Assembly (NCBI GenBank): GCA_002746975.1
Contig: NVXE01000010.1
Location: 40,942-104,941 of the forward strand
DNA: 64,000 nt
Direction of reading: 5' to 3'
Source of the DNA: Bacteroidota bacterium
GTDB taxonomy: Bacteria > Bacteroidota > Bacteroidia > Flavobacteriales_D > Sanyastnellaceae
The notes below the pieces were generated by a model. That model was not told the DNA's origin. It did no database searches and saw only the letters and a program-made list of their open reading frames with translations. Each line of letters starts with the position of its first letter. Position 1 is the first letter of the stretch. Below, piece after piece: positions 54,681-63,544 of this stretch. Both the position numbers and the translations under genes were made by a program.

Positions 54681-57154
54681 GTTGGATCTGCCTTATAAAG
54701 GTAGGAATTTGAATGCCAATCACAACACGTCCCCAGAGTTGAGTTTTTTATGCCCCGTTGGATCTGCCTTATAAAGGTAGGAATTTGAATGCCAATCACA
54801 ACCCGTTAGCCAGAACTAAGAGAGCACTCTGAGTTGGATCTGCCTTATAAAGGTAGGAATTTGAATGCCAATCACAACGTAGACTTAACTACTGCTAGCG
54901 ACGAAGACGTTGGATCTGCCTTATAAAGGTAGGAATTTGAATGCCAATCACAACAAGGTATCGACGACATTATGAAAGATAAAAGTTGGATCTGCCTTAT
55001 AAAGGTAGGAATTTGAATGCCAATCACAACAATCCAGCAAAGACGTACGAGCGGCGATTGGTTGGATCTGCCTTATAAAGGTAGGAATTTGAATGCCAAT
55101 CACAACTAATGACTACCTCGGTAGGCGCTCGGCGGCGTTGGATCTGCCTTATAAAGGTAGGAATTTGAATGCCAATCACAACTACATGAGAATCATAAAT
55201 AAACTGACTGTTGTTGGATCTGCCTTATAAAGGTAGGAATTTGAATGCCAATCACAACAGTAAACCAGATAGCACTAGATAAACTCGGGGTTGGATCTGC
55301 CTTATAAAGGTAGGAATTTGAATGCCAATCACAACTCGTAGAAATCAATTGACTAGATAACATCGGTTGGATCTGCCTTATAAAGGTAGGAATTTGAATG
55401 CCAATCACAACTACATAACATCCCCTGAATCGCCATCGTTAGTTGGATCTGCCTTATAAAGGTAGGAATTTGAATGCCAATCACAACAAGGTGTCGTCTT
55501 CGATAGTTCCAGCCAAAGTTGGATCTGCCTTATAAAGGTAGGAATTTGAATGCCAATCACAACGCGGGGGCCTAAAATATCCGAACGGCGGACGTTGGAT
55601 CTGCCTTATAAAGGTAGGAATTTGAATGCCAATCACAACACGGGGTCGCAACCTACGAAAGGAGCTACTGTTGGATCTGCCTTATAAAGGTAGGAATTTG
55701 AATGCCAATCACAACTGTTGGTTAGATGGAGAAACGGCATATACGGTTGGATCTGCCTTATAAAGGTAGGAATTTGAATGCCAATCACAACGTAGAGCTA
55801 GGGAGAAGGGAGGGATTGATTGTTGGATCTGCCTTATAAAGGTAGGAATTTGAATGCCAATCACAACTACCGAGAGGCCCTACTTACTCAACTTTCTGTT
55901 GGATCTGCCTTATAAAGGTAGGAATTTGAATGCCAATCACAACGGAACGGTGGGTTTCCGTAGCCGACCCTACGTTGGATCTGCCTTATAAAGGTAGGAA
56001 TTTGAATGCCAATCACAACATGTTTTCGCAGCTACGAAAAGGGATCAAGGTTGGATCTGCCTTATAAAGGTAGGAATTTGAATGCCAATCACAACTCTAC
56101 CCACCCAAGAGATTTACACGCTTCGGTTGGATCTGCCTTATAAAGGTAGGAATTTGAATGCCAATCACAACAAAGCCGAATAATACTCCCCGCGCGTCTT
56201 AGGTTGGATCTGCCTTATAAAGGTAGGAATTTGAATGCCAATCACAACGGCAAGTCAGATGGTAAACGGATATGCTACGTTGGATCTGCCTTATAAAGGT
56301 AGGAATTTGAATGCCAATCACAACGGTGGTGGTGGAGTGGGCAGGTTAGAACATGTTGGATCTGCCTTATAAAGGTAGGAATTTGAATGCCAATCACAAC
56401 TATGCAAAAGGTCGGGCCTATCGCAAAAGAGTTGGATCTGCCTTATAAAGGTAGGAATTTGAATGCCAATCACAACTCTTTTACTATGTTAAATAAGGGG
56501 TTATGCGTTGGATCTGCCTTATAAAGGTAGGAATTTGAATGCCAATCACAACTGTCTATGTGCTTCAACATTTTTTTGTAAGGTTGGATCTGCCTTATAA
56601 AGGTAGGAATTTGAATGCCAATCACAACGGAGGCTTAGCTTGGGATAAGCCATTAGCTGTTGGATCTGCCTTATAAAGGTAGGAATTTGAATGCCAATCA
56701 CAACGCCCTGCCGTTGCCATACTACCCCCGAATTGTTGGATCTGCCTTATAAAGGTAGGAATTTGAATGCCAATCACAACGAATGCGCCCCTTTCGGCAT
56801 GGGGTTCGTTGTTGGATCTGCCTTATAAAGGTAGGAATTTGAATGCCAATCACAACGAAGGGGAAATTCTTCGTAAAAAGAGCCGTCGTTGGATCTGCCT
56901 TATAAAGGTAGGAATTTGAATGCCAATCACAACGTAGTTGCGTCGTGAGGGTATAACCAATATGTTGGATCTGCCTTATAAAGGTAGGAATTTGAATGCC
57001 AATCACAACGCGGTGTATAATACAGTAGCGAATACTACTGTTGGATCTGCCTTATAAAGGTAGGAATTTGAATGCCAATCACAACACAATGCTAATTGGT
57101 ATACAATTAACAGAAGTTGGATCTGCCTTATAAAGGTAGGAATTTGAATGCCAA
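54681..57154 (-). CRISPR. CRISPR array, 33 repeats and 32 spacers, crRNAs on the minus strand
   Basis: The repeat is 46 bases and on the plus strand runs from GTTGGATCTGCCTTATAAAG to GAATGCCAATCACAAC. Thirty-two copies appear identical and the last, at 57116-57154, is degenerate. Spacers are 30 bases, except three of 31 (at 55259, 56172 and 56857). Read on the minus strand, the repeat starts GTTGTGATTGGC, the form that pairs with the tracrRNA anti-repeat, so crRNAs are made leftwards, towards cas2. Each repeat on that strand contains TTG-N19-TACCTTTA, a promoter-like pattern. No spacer source could be recognised by eye. Confidence 0.97.
57116..57154 (-). repeat. Degenerate terminal CRISPR repeat
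   Basis: The first 39 bases match the repeat exactly, but the last seven differ (AGTGTTT in place of TCACAAC). On the crRNA strand this removes the GTTGTGA end, including the TTG of the internal promoter and the start of the tracrRNA pairing region. Degenerate repeats normally mark the oldest end of an array. Confidence 0.85.
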
Positions 57155-57172
57155 AGTGTTTGGAATAAATAA

Positions 57173-57195
57173 GTCGATACCCTACGGATATCGAC
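57173..57195. other. Hairpin between array and efflux operon
   Basis: GTCGATA (57173-57179) and TATCGAC (57189-57195) form a perfect 7-bp stem with a nine-base loop. It lies between the degenerate repeat and the operon terminator. It may be a second terminator or a remnant of array-end structure; no T-run directly follows on the plus strand, and the minus strand continues TTATTTATT. Confidence 0.4.
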
Positions 57196-57236
57196 AAAAC
57201 AAAAAAACGTGTGAGACCCGTAGCCCCACACGTTTC
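57196..57236 (-). terminator. Rho-independent terminator of the metal efflux operon
   Basis: On the minus strand the stem AAACGTGTG / CACACGTTT encloses a 13-base loop and is followed by an unbroken run of T. It lies about 25 bases after the adaptor stop codon and should stop efflux transcripts before they enter the CRISPR array. Confidence 0.8.
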
Positions 57237-57259
57237 TAAAACATACAATTCAGATAAAA

Positions 57260-58504
57260 CTAGTGAGTGTGCTCAGTTTCCCCTTTGTCTTTCTCCGCAA
57301 GAAGGTAATAAGCTCCATTGCCCACAACTTCTGCATCCTCATGTAATGGGCTTAACAGCTTTACTTCGATATAACCCTCGCTTGTAAAACCTGTAATTAC
57401 CTCAACCATTTCAAATGAAACCTTCGCCTCGTCGTGATTCGCGTGGTCGTCGTGATCCGCATGATCATCGTGGTCGTCATCGGTTTTTACGAAGATAAAT
57501 GTCTTTTCTTTATCGGTAACTACCGAATGCTCTGGGAGTACGTTCGTAGAGATGTTATCGGCAATGAGACGTCCGTGGATATACATTCCCTGGATGAGAT
57601 TACTTTCGTTTTCAGAAATCTCAGCGTGGATATGTAACGCTTTAGGACTTTCTTCAAAGACAGGGCTTATCGCGAAAATCTCCCCTTCAAATTCTTCTCC
57701 CAGCAAGCTTGAAGTAGTGAAGAAAATCTTTTGGCCTAATTTAATTTTATTAATATCCTTCTCATACACTCTGAAGTCTGCATGGAGGTTAGAATTGTTT
57801 ACTATCTCGAATAACTTCGTGAGAGGCTCTACATAGGACCCTATATTTGTCTCAACCAAACTCACCACACCGTCCATAGGAGATGAAATAGAAACCTCTG
57901 AAAACATAGTTCCGCTAGCTATTTCGTGAGCATCAAGGCCTATCATATTAAGCTTTATCTCTAACGCTTTTACAACAGATTTTTTACTGAAATACTCTGC
58001 TTGAACTTGTTGAAATTTTTTGCCAGAACCTACCTTTTCTTCATATAATTTCTTTTGTCTTATGAAATCCTTTTCCAAATATTCCAGCGTATTAATGCTA
58101 TTGATATAGTCTTGTTGAAGTTGTATGAAATCGGGATGTTGCATAGTTGCCAAAACTTGTCCGCTCTTTACTATATCTCCTTCTATCACTTTTATATCTT
58201 TAATTACACCTCCTAGCATAGGACTGACATCTGCCTTATCCTGAGGAAATAATTCTAATTGTCCGGTAACTTGAATGCCGACATTTAAGTTTCTTTTTTC
58301 GAGGTGTACTAATTCTAGTCCTATAGCACTTATTTGTTGAGGCGTTAAAGAAACTACGCCTTCTGCGTGGTCCTCGTGACCGCCGTGGTCCTCGTGGTCG
58401 TCGTGACCACCGTGATCATGTCCGTCATGAGATGAATTACATCCCGCGAGTAATATTCCCATAAATAGAACGGTGAATATTGATTTTATATTGATTGTTT
58501 TCAT
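57260..58504 (-). CDS. Periplasmic adaptor lipoprotein of a heavy-metal RND pump
   Basis: The 414 residues start with a lipoprotein signal (FMGILLAGCNSS, Cys near 22), followed directly by a His/Asp-rich stretch (HDGHDHGGHDDHEDHGGHED) that should bind metal ions. The membrane-fusion-protein domains follow: a barrel-sandwich hybrid, a coiled-coil hairpin (about 125-190) and beta-barrel domains. A second His-rich segment lies near residue 350 (DDDHDDHADHDDHANHDE). It links the inner-membrane pump to the outer-membrane channel of a CzcCBA/CusCBA-type system. The gene is the last of the operon, 26 bases after the pump gene. Confidence 0.92.
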   Translation of the reverse strand: MKTINIKSIFTVLFMGILLAGCNSSHDGHDHGGHDDHEDHGGHEDHAEGVVSLTPQQISAIGLELVHLEKRNLNVGIQVTGQLELFPQDKADVSPMLGGVIKDIKVIEGDIVKSGQVLATMQHPDFIQLQQDYINSINTLEYLEKDFIRQKKLYEEKVGSGKKFQQVQAEYFSKKSVVKALEIKLNMIGLDAHEIASGTMFSEVSISSPMDGVVSLVETNIGSYVEPLTKLFEIVNNSNLHADFRVYEKDINKIKLGQKIFFTTSSLLGEEFEGEIFAISPVFEESPKALHIHAEISENESNLIQGMYIHGRLIADNISTNVLPEHSVVTDKEKTFIFVKTDDDHDDHADHDDHANHDEAKVSFEMVEVITGFTSEGYIEVKLLSPLHEDAEVVGNGAYYLLAEKDKGETEHTH

Positions 58505-58530
58505 GATATTTCTTAGTTATTCCAAATAAA

Positions 58531-61500
58531 TTACTTCTTACCAGCCAAATGCTCGATGGCTATTATTGACTGATTGTATTGCATTAAAAGCGATAAATAG
58601 TTACTCTTAATCTCTACCCCATTATTTAAACTCTGTATATACTCCACATAATCTATCGCCCCATTTTCGAAACTCTTCTTTGAATTTGAGAGGATTAATT
58701 CCGCTTGTGGTAGAGCGTTATTCTCAAAATATTCTAGAGTGGCTTTAAATTTATAGTATTCCTGAACTACACGTTCGTATTCTCCCATCAGGACTGAATT
58801 GAAATACGCAACGTCTGTACTTGCTTTCTTTTCGTGAAGACTAGCGGCCTTGATTCTAGCTAAATCAGGTTTGGCCCAAATAGGAATAGAGATAGAAGCC
58901 TGAAGTCCTGTAAATCTACTATCCGACCCTAAATATTGATCCTGACCGTCAATTAAATGAATCCCGATTAAAGATTGATTGAAGTATCCTATCGAAAAGT
59001 CCGGTAAGAATTTCGACTTCTCTAAAGAGCTCTCCCTCTCCCTAATTAAAATTGTATTTATCAATAATTCCAGATTAGGGTTTGTATTGACCAAATCGTG
59101 GTTAAGACTGATACTAAGTTCTTTTTTTGACGAAATATCATCAGTCAAATCAACGGGGAGAGGACTATTTAAAAGAATTTGAAGCTTCTTCTTAAATATC
59201 TTTATATCTGCATCGTTTTGTGTAATCCTGACCTTAACAGCAGTAACCTTGGATTCCGCGGTAACTTTTTCCAAAAGCGTACCAGCTTCTGTCTCATATC
59301 TAAGTCGAGCCGCTTTAGAAAATTGTACATAGACTTCATTTTGATAGTCCAAAAGCTTCCCCACTTCTTTAAGGTTCGCTAATTTGTAACAGGTAAGCTT
59401 TATTTCTGAAATCAAATCGTTCTCTGTCTGCTTTTTTCGAAGTTCCCCGTCTTTAATATTCGCCGACGCCAAAGCACTTCGGTTTGAATAAACGGAGGGA
59501 AATTGAAAGCTTTGGGCTATAGAAAAGGCAAAATCATTCTCAATACTATTGTACTGACCATATTGCATTCCGAAATCCGTTTTACCAATATCTACAGACG
59601 TCTTTTTCAACGCCCTTAAACGCTCTACTTCAAAATTTGCCGACTCTATACTGCCATTATTTGCCAGACCAAAAGAGATAGCCTCCTCTAGAGAGTAAAA
59701 ACTTACCTCCCCTTGTGCATTAGAAGGAGAGCTGAAGAAAAAGAATGATCCTATTAGAGGTATTAATAAAAATGAGGCCAAATTCATGCCTCCCATATCT
59801 ATCGATTTGTTCTCTTTCTTTGCAAGTCTTTTTTCCTCGCGAGACTCAACTATACTATAAAGGATAGGAATTACTATCAAGGTGAGCATCGAAGCCGTAA
59901 GCATACCTCCTATTACTACAGTAGCTAAAGGACGTTGCACCTCTGCTCCAGCCGATGCAGAGATAGCCATAGGTAAGAAGCCCAAGATATCAGTAGATGC
60001 CGTCAAGAAAATAGGTCTGATACGCTCTCTCGTCCCTTTTATTATCCTTTCCTTCAATCCGAGTCCTTCCTTTTTCAAGTCATTCATACTCGTAATTAGT
60101 ACCAAACCATTCAGTACCGCCACACCGAACAATACGATGAATCCCACTCCAGCAGAAATACTAAATGGCATATCTCTAATCCATAGCGAAAATATCCCAC
60201 CTATAGCAGAGAGAGGAATTGCCATATATATCATAATGGTTTGGACAAAAGACTGTAAGGCAAAGTACAGAAGTACGAAAATTAAAACTAGAGCTATCGG
60301 AACGACTATAGTCAACCTTTCTTTAGCTCGTTGTAAATTTTCGAAGGAACCTCCATATTTTAAGTAATATCCAGGGGGTAATCCTAACTCCGCATCGAGT
60401 TTTTCCTGAATTTCATTTACCACGGACTCTACATCCCTACCCCTAACATTAATACCTACATAGGTCCTTCTATTCGTTCCTTCTCTAGAAATCTGCATAG
60501 GTCCAGCTTGATAGCTCACTTTAGCGACTTCTTTAATAGGTATCTGATCTCCGTTAGGTAGGGAAACGTATATGTTTTTTAAATCATCAATATTTCTTTT
60601 GTGCTCTTTTTTTAAACGAACAACTAGATCAAATCGTTTCTCTCCTTCGAAGATCACTCCCGCGGTTTCTCCACTAAAAGCAGTTCTCACTATGGTATTT
60701 AACTCCTGAACGTTTAATCCGTACTGAGCTAGTTTATCTCTTTCATATTGAACCGTCATCTGTGGGAGACCTTTGGTAGCCTCTACTTTTAAATCTGCAA
60801 CACCTTCAACCGTTCCAATAATAGTAGCCATTTTTTGGGCATAAATAGCTAATTCATCTAGGTCTTCACCAAACAGTTTAATAGCTACATCCTGCCTAAC
60901 TCCTGTCATAAGTTCATTAAACCTTAATTCTAGGGGTTGAGAAAATTCGTAGTTAACTCCAGGAATAAAGGCTAATTTATCCTTGATTTTATCTATCAGT
61001 TCCTCTTTAGAACTTGCAGAAACCCATTCGTCCGTAGGTTTTAGTATTAAAAACATATCTGCTATATCCATAGGCATAGGGTCGGTAGGTAATTCCGCTA
61101 CTCCTATCCTTGAAACCATTTCCGTTACTTCGGGGAAGTTTTCTAATATAGTTTTCTCGATTAAAGAAGATATTTTCTCTGTTTCTTCTAACGAGCTTCC
61201 TGGCTTCAATAAAGCCTGCATAGCAATATCACCCTCATCTAGTTTAGGGATGAACTCTCCTCCCATATTCATAAAAGTAAATATCGAAAGACCTAAAAAA
61301 ACTACCGACACAGAGAGTATCTCAGTCTTTCTATTAAGCGCCCCTTCTAAAATAGGTTCATATTTTCCACTTAACCAAATAATGAATTTATCTCCCCACA
61401 TAACTTTTTGAGATGGCTTTTTGCTCATAAATAATGCAGAAACCATAGGCACATACGTAAGGCATAAGATCATAGCTCCTATAACGGCGAAACTAAATGT

Positions 61501-62943
61501 CATAGCCATAGGTGTAAACATCTTTCCTTCAACACCTTGTAAGGTTAAAATCGGAATAAATACTATTAAGATGATTAACTGCCCGAAGAAAGCAGCGTTC
61601 ATCATTTTACTAGATGACTTTTTTGAAATCTCATCCAAATCTTTCTGTGATAGCGTACCGTTGGTGGATTGCCGTACCCTCTGTACTGTATAGAACACCA
61701 CACTTTCGACAATGATTACTGCCCCATCGACAATGATTCCGAAGTCAATAGCTCCCAGACTCATAAGGTTTGACCAAACACCAAACACATTCATTAATAT
61801 ATATGCGAAAAGCAACGAAAGCGGAATAGTTGAGGCTACTATAAGTCCACCCCTAAAGTTGCCTAAGAAAAGAACCAAAATAAAAATTACAATTAATCCT
61901 CCCTCTAAAAGATTCGAAGTAACTGTGCTCGTAGTTCTTTGAATCAATTGCGCCCTATCTAGAAATGGCTTGATTCTAATGCCTTCAGGGAGTGACTTTT
62001 CGATTTCTGCGATGCGCTCCTTAACTCGTTCAATGACTTCATTAGAATTTCCGCCTTTCAACATTAAAATCATCCCGCCTACAGCGTCTCCTTTTCCGTT
62101 TTTTGTAAACGACCCGAAACGTACAGCATGACCGAAGCCTACTGTAGCGACGTCTTTAATAAGAATTGGGACTCCATTTTCTGTTTTAACTACGATTTTA
62201 TTAAGGTCGTCAATAGATCTTGCAAGACCTTCACCACGAATAAAATTCGCTTTATGGTTTTTAACTATATAAGCCCCTCCTGTATTCTCATTATTAATTT
62301 CAAGTGCTTTGAAAATTTCAGAGATAGAGATTCCCATGCTTTTTAATCTGTCTGGATCTACCGCAACCTCATATTGCTTAACTCTTCCACCGAAGCTGTT
62401 CACCTCGACGACTCCTTGAAGCATTGCCATTTGGCGTTTCACTATCCAATCCTGATACGTCCTCAAGTCCGTATCTGAGTATTTATCAGCAAACTCTGGA
62501 GAAGCCTCTAGTGTATATTGGAAAATCTCTCCAAGACCTGTAGTGATAGGCCCCATATAGGGCTCCCCGAATTTTTGAGGGATTTGACCTTTAACTGCGC
62601 TAAGCTTTTCCGAGACAAGCTGCCTAGGTAAATACGTCCCCATATCGTCTTCAAAGACTATAGTAACTACAGATAATCCAAACCTAGAAATTGAGCGAAT
62701 CTCAACCACTCCGGGGAGGTTTGCCATAGCTAGCTCTACCGGATATGTAACGAATTGTTCTATGTCCTCTGTCCCTAAATTGGGAGAGGTTGTGATTACC
62801 TGAACCTGATTATTCGTGATATCAGGGACGGCGTCTATGGGCACTTTTTGCATGGAGAATATGCCTACTCCGATCCAAGCTACCATCATTATTCCAATGA
62901 TGAGCTTGTTATTTATTGAGAATGCGATTATTTTATTAATCAT
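58531..62943 (-). CDS. CzcA/CusA-type heavy-metal RND pump fused to an outer-membrane factor
   Basis: Residues 1 to about 1045 are a heavy-metal efflux RND transporter with twelve helices and the proton-relay segment DFGIIVDGAVIIVES, typical of the zinc/cobalt/cadmium class rather than the copper class. From about 1045 the chain continues through a signal-peptide-like segment (MNLASFLLIPLIGSFFFF, ending SNAQ) into a TolC-like outer-membrane factor (ending about 1470). Such fusions are common in Bacteroidota. The internal signal would let the channel part be exported and probably cut off. The ATG at 62941-62943 gives the normal RND start MINKIIAFSINNKLIIG. Confidence 0.92.
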   Translation of the reverse strand: MINKIIAFSINNKLIIGIMMVAWIGVGIFSMQKVPIDAVPDITNNQVQVITTSPNLGTEDIEQFVTYPVELAMANLPGVVEIRSISRFGLSVVTIVFEDDMGTYLPRQLVSEKLSAVKGQIPQKFGEPYMGPITTGLGEIFQYTLEASPEFADKYSDTDLRTYQDWIVKRQMAMLQGVVEVNSFGGRVKQYEVAVDPDRLKSMGISISEIFKALEINNENTGGAYIVKNHKANFIRGEGLARSIDDLNKIVVKTENGVPILIKDVATVGFGHAVRFGSFTKNGKGDAVGGMILMLKGGNSNEVIERVKERIAEIEKSLPEGIRIKPFLDRAQLIQRTTSTVTSNLLEGGLIVIFILVLFLGNFRGGLIVASTIPLSLLFAYILMNVFGVWSNLMSLGAIDFGIIVDGAVIIVESVVFYTVQRVRQSTNGTLSQKDLDEISKKSSSKMMNAAFFGQLIILIVFIPILTLQGVEGKMFTPMAMTFSFAVIGAMILCLTYVPMVSALFMSKKPSQKVMWGDKFIIWLSGKYEPILEGALNRKTEILSVSVVFLGLSIFTFMNMGGEFIPKLDEGDIAMQALLKPGSSLEETEKISSLIEKTILENFPEVTEMVSRIGVAELPTDPMPMDIADMFLILKPTDEWVSASSKEELIDKIKDKLAFIPGVNYEFSQPLELRFNELMTGVRQDVAIKLFGEDLDELAIYAQKMATIIGTVEGVADLKVEATKGLPQMTVQYERDKLAQYGLNVQELNTIVRTAFSGETAGVIFEGEKRFDLVVRLKKEHKRNIDDLKNIYVSLPNGDQIPIKEVAKVSYQAGPMQISREGTNRRTYVGINVRGRDVESVVNEIQEKLDAELGLPPGYYLKYGGSFENLQRAKERLTIVVPIALVLIFVLLYFALQSFVQTIMIYMAIPLSAIGGIFSLWIRDMPFSISAGVGFIVLFGVAVLNGLVLITSMNDLKKEGLGLKERIIKGTRERIRPIFLTASTDILGFLPMAISASAGAEVQRPLATVVIGGMLTASMLTLIVIPILYSIVESREEKRLAKKENKSIDMGGMNLASFLLIPLIGSFFFFSSPSNAQGEVSFYSLEEAISFGLANNGSIESANFEVERLRALKKTSVDIGKTDFGMQYGQYNSIENDFAFSIAQSFQFPSVYSNRSALASANIKDGELRKKQTENDLISEIKLTCYKLANLKEVGKLLDYQNEVYVQFSKAARLRYETEAGTLLEKVTAESKVTAVKVRITQNDADIKIFKKKLQILLNSPLPVDLTDDISSKKELSISLNHDLVNTNPNLELLINTILIRERESSLEKSKFLPDFSIGYFNQSLIGIHLIDGQDQYLGSDSRFTGLQASISIPIWAKPDLARIKAASLHEKKASTDVAYFNSVLMGEYERVVQEYYKFKATLEYFENNALPQAELILSNSKKSFENGAIDYVEYIQSLNNGVEIKSNYLSLLMQYNQSIIAIEHLAGKK

Positions 62944-63027
62944 AATTTTTACTTGATAAATGGATACAATTATTCCTCCCAAAAAACGCTTTGCGTTAAG
63001 TGGAAAGGGAGAAAATAGATTCTAGCC

Positions 63028-63047
63028 TTAAGCTCTTAGTAGCTTAA
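63028..63047. other. Inverted repeat upstream of the efflux pump gene
   Basis: TTAAGCT (63028-63034) and AGCTTAA (63041-63047) form a 7-bp perfect inverted repeat with a six-base centre, in the 116-base gap between the small secreted protein gene and the pump gene. It might be a regulator-binding site or a transcript hairpin. No T-run follows, so a terminator is unlikely. Confidence 0.3.
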
Positions 63048-63059
63048 GCTCAATCTAGT

Positions 63060-63512
63060 TTAACAAGAAAATGTCGGGGGGCCTCTTAAAGGCGTGTGCT
63101 CAATAGGTGGCTGAGAAAAGAATGGGGTGACGTTAAATCTAAACCCTAAATTCTTTTTCTTTTTATCGAAAGAAAGTTCTTTCTTAAATAATGTAATTAC
63201 TGACTTTACAGGCAGTTTACACAACTTCTTATCTTTAACGTCCGTTTTCTGGGTATGAGCAAAAAATTGAATCTTACATTCTGAAACATGATGCCCGTAT
63301 GTGCCTAAAAGACAGACAACTAAATCATATATCCCTTCGTGACAATGTCCTTCAAAAAAATGCTGCTCATCACCTTGATGTAATGATGTACAAGAATGGT
63401 TCGATGTACAAATAGTTGATGAATCCTGACAATGAGGTATTAAACTATGTGCAAAACCAAACGAATAAATGCACATCAATAAAAATGAAATGATTATTCG
63501 TCCTTTAAACAT
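63060..63512 (-). CDS. Small secreted His/Cys-rich protein of the metal efflux operon
   Basis: The 150 residues start with a signal peptide (IIISFLLMCIYSFGFAHS). The mature part has many histidines and about eight cysteines (PHCQDSSTICTSNHSC, EGHCHEGIYDLVVCLLG, GHHVSECKI), suggesting metal binding, and it ends in PLRGPPTFSC. Similar small proteins lead efflux operons in Bacteroidota, but I do not know a function; a metal chaperone or sensor is a guess. An exact TAnnTTTG promoter element ends five bases before its ATG, so it is probably the first gene of the operon. Confidence 0.65.
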   Translation of the reverse strand: MFKGRIIISFLLMCIYSFGFAHSLIPHCQDSSTICTSNHSCTSLHQGDEQHFFEGHCHEGIYDLVVCLLGTYGHHVSECKIQFFAHTQKTDVKDKKLCKLPVKSVITLFKKELSFDKKKKNLGFRFNVTPFFSQPPIEHTPLRGPPTFSC

Positions 63513-63516
63513 TTTA

Positions 63517-63524
63517 CAAATCTA
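63517..63524 (-). promoter_or_regulatory. -7 promoter element of the metal efflux operon
   Basis: The minus strand reads TAGATTTG, an exact match to TAnnTTTG, followed by four bases and then the ATG at 63512. The mRNA should be leaderless. No clear TTG lies at -33, which might fit an activator-dependent promoter. Confidence 0.5.
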
Positions 63525-63544
63525 ACTAAAATTTAACATTTATC

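Noticed and set aside
57116..57240. Degenerate repeat plus two hairpins as a plus-strand tracrRNA
   Set aside because: The layout first looked like anti-repeat plus hairpins, but the 49680-49770 region has a better bulged anti-repeat, a classic AAGGATTATTCCG nexus and a fitting promoter, and the right-hand hairpin is a clear minus-strand terminator for the efflux operon.
55193..57248. Minus-strand frames across the CRISPR array that encode a repeated CDWHSNSYLYKADPT peptide
   Set aside because: They are translations of the CRISPR repeats themselves; the peptide repeats with the array period and has no start or family support.
59882..60367. 161-residue plus-strand frame opposite the RND pump
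   Set aside because: It is antisense to conserved transmembrane segments, which often leave open frames on the other strand; no independent support.
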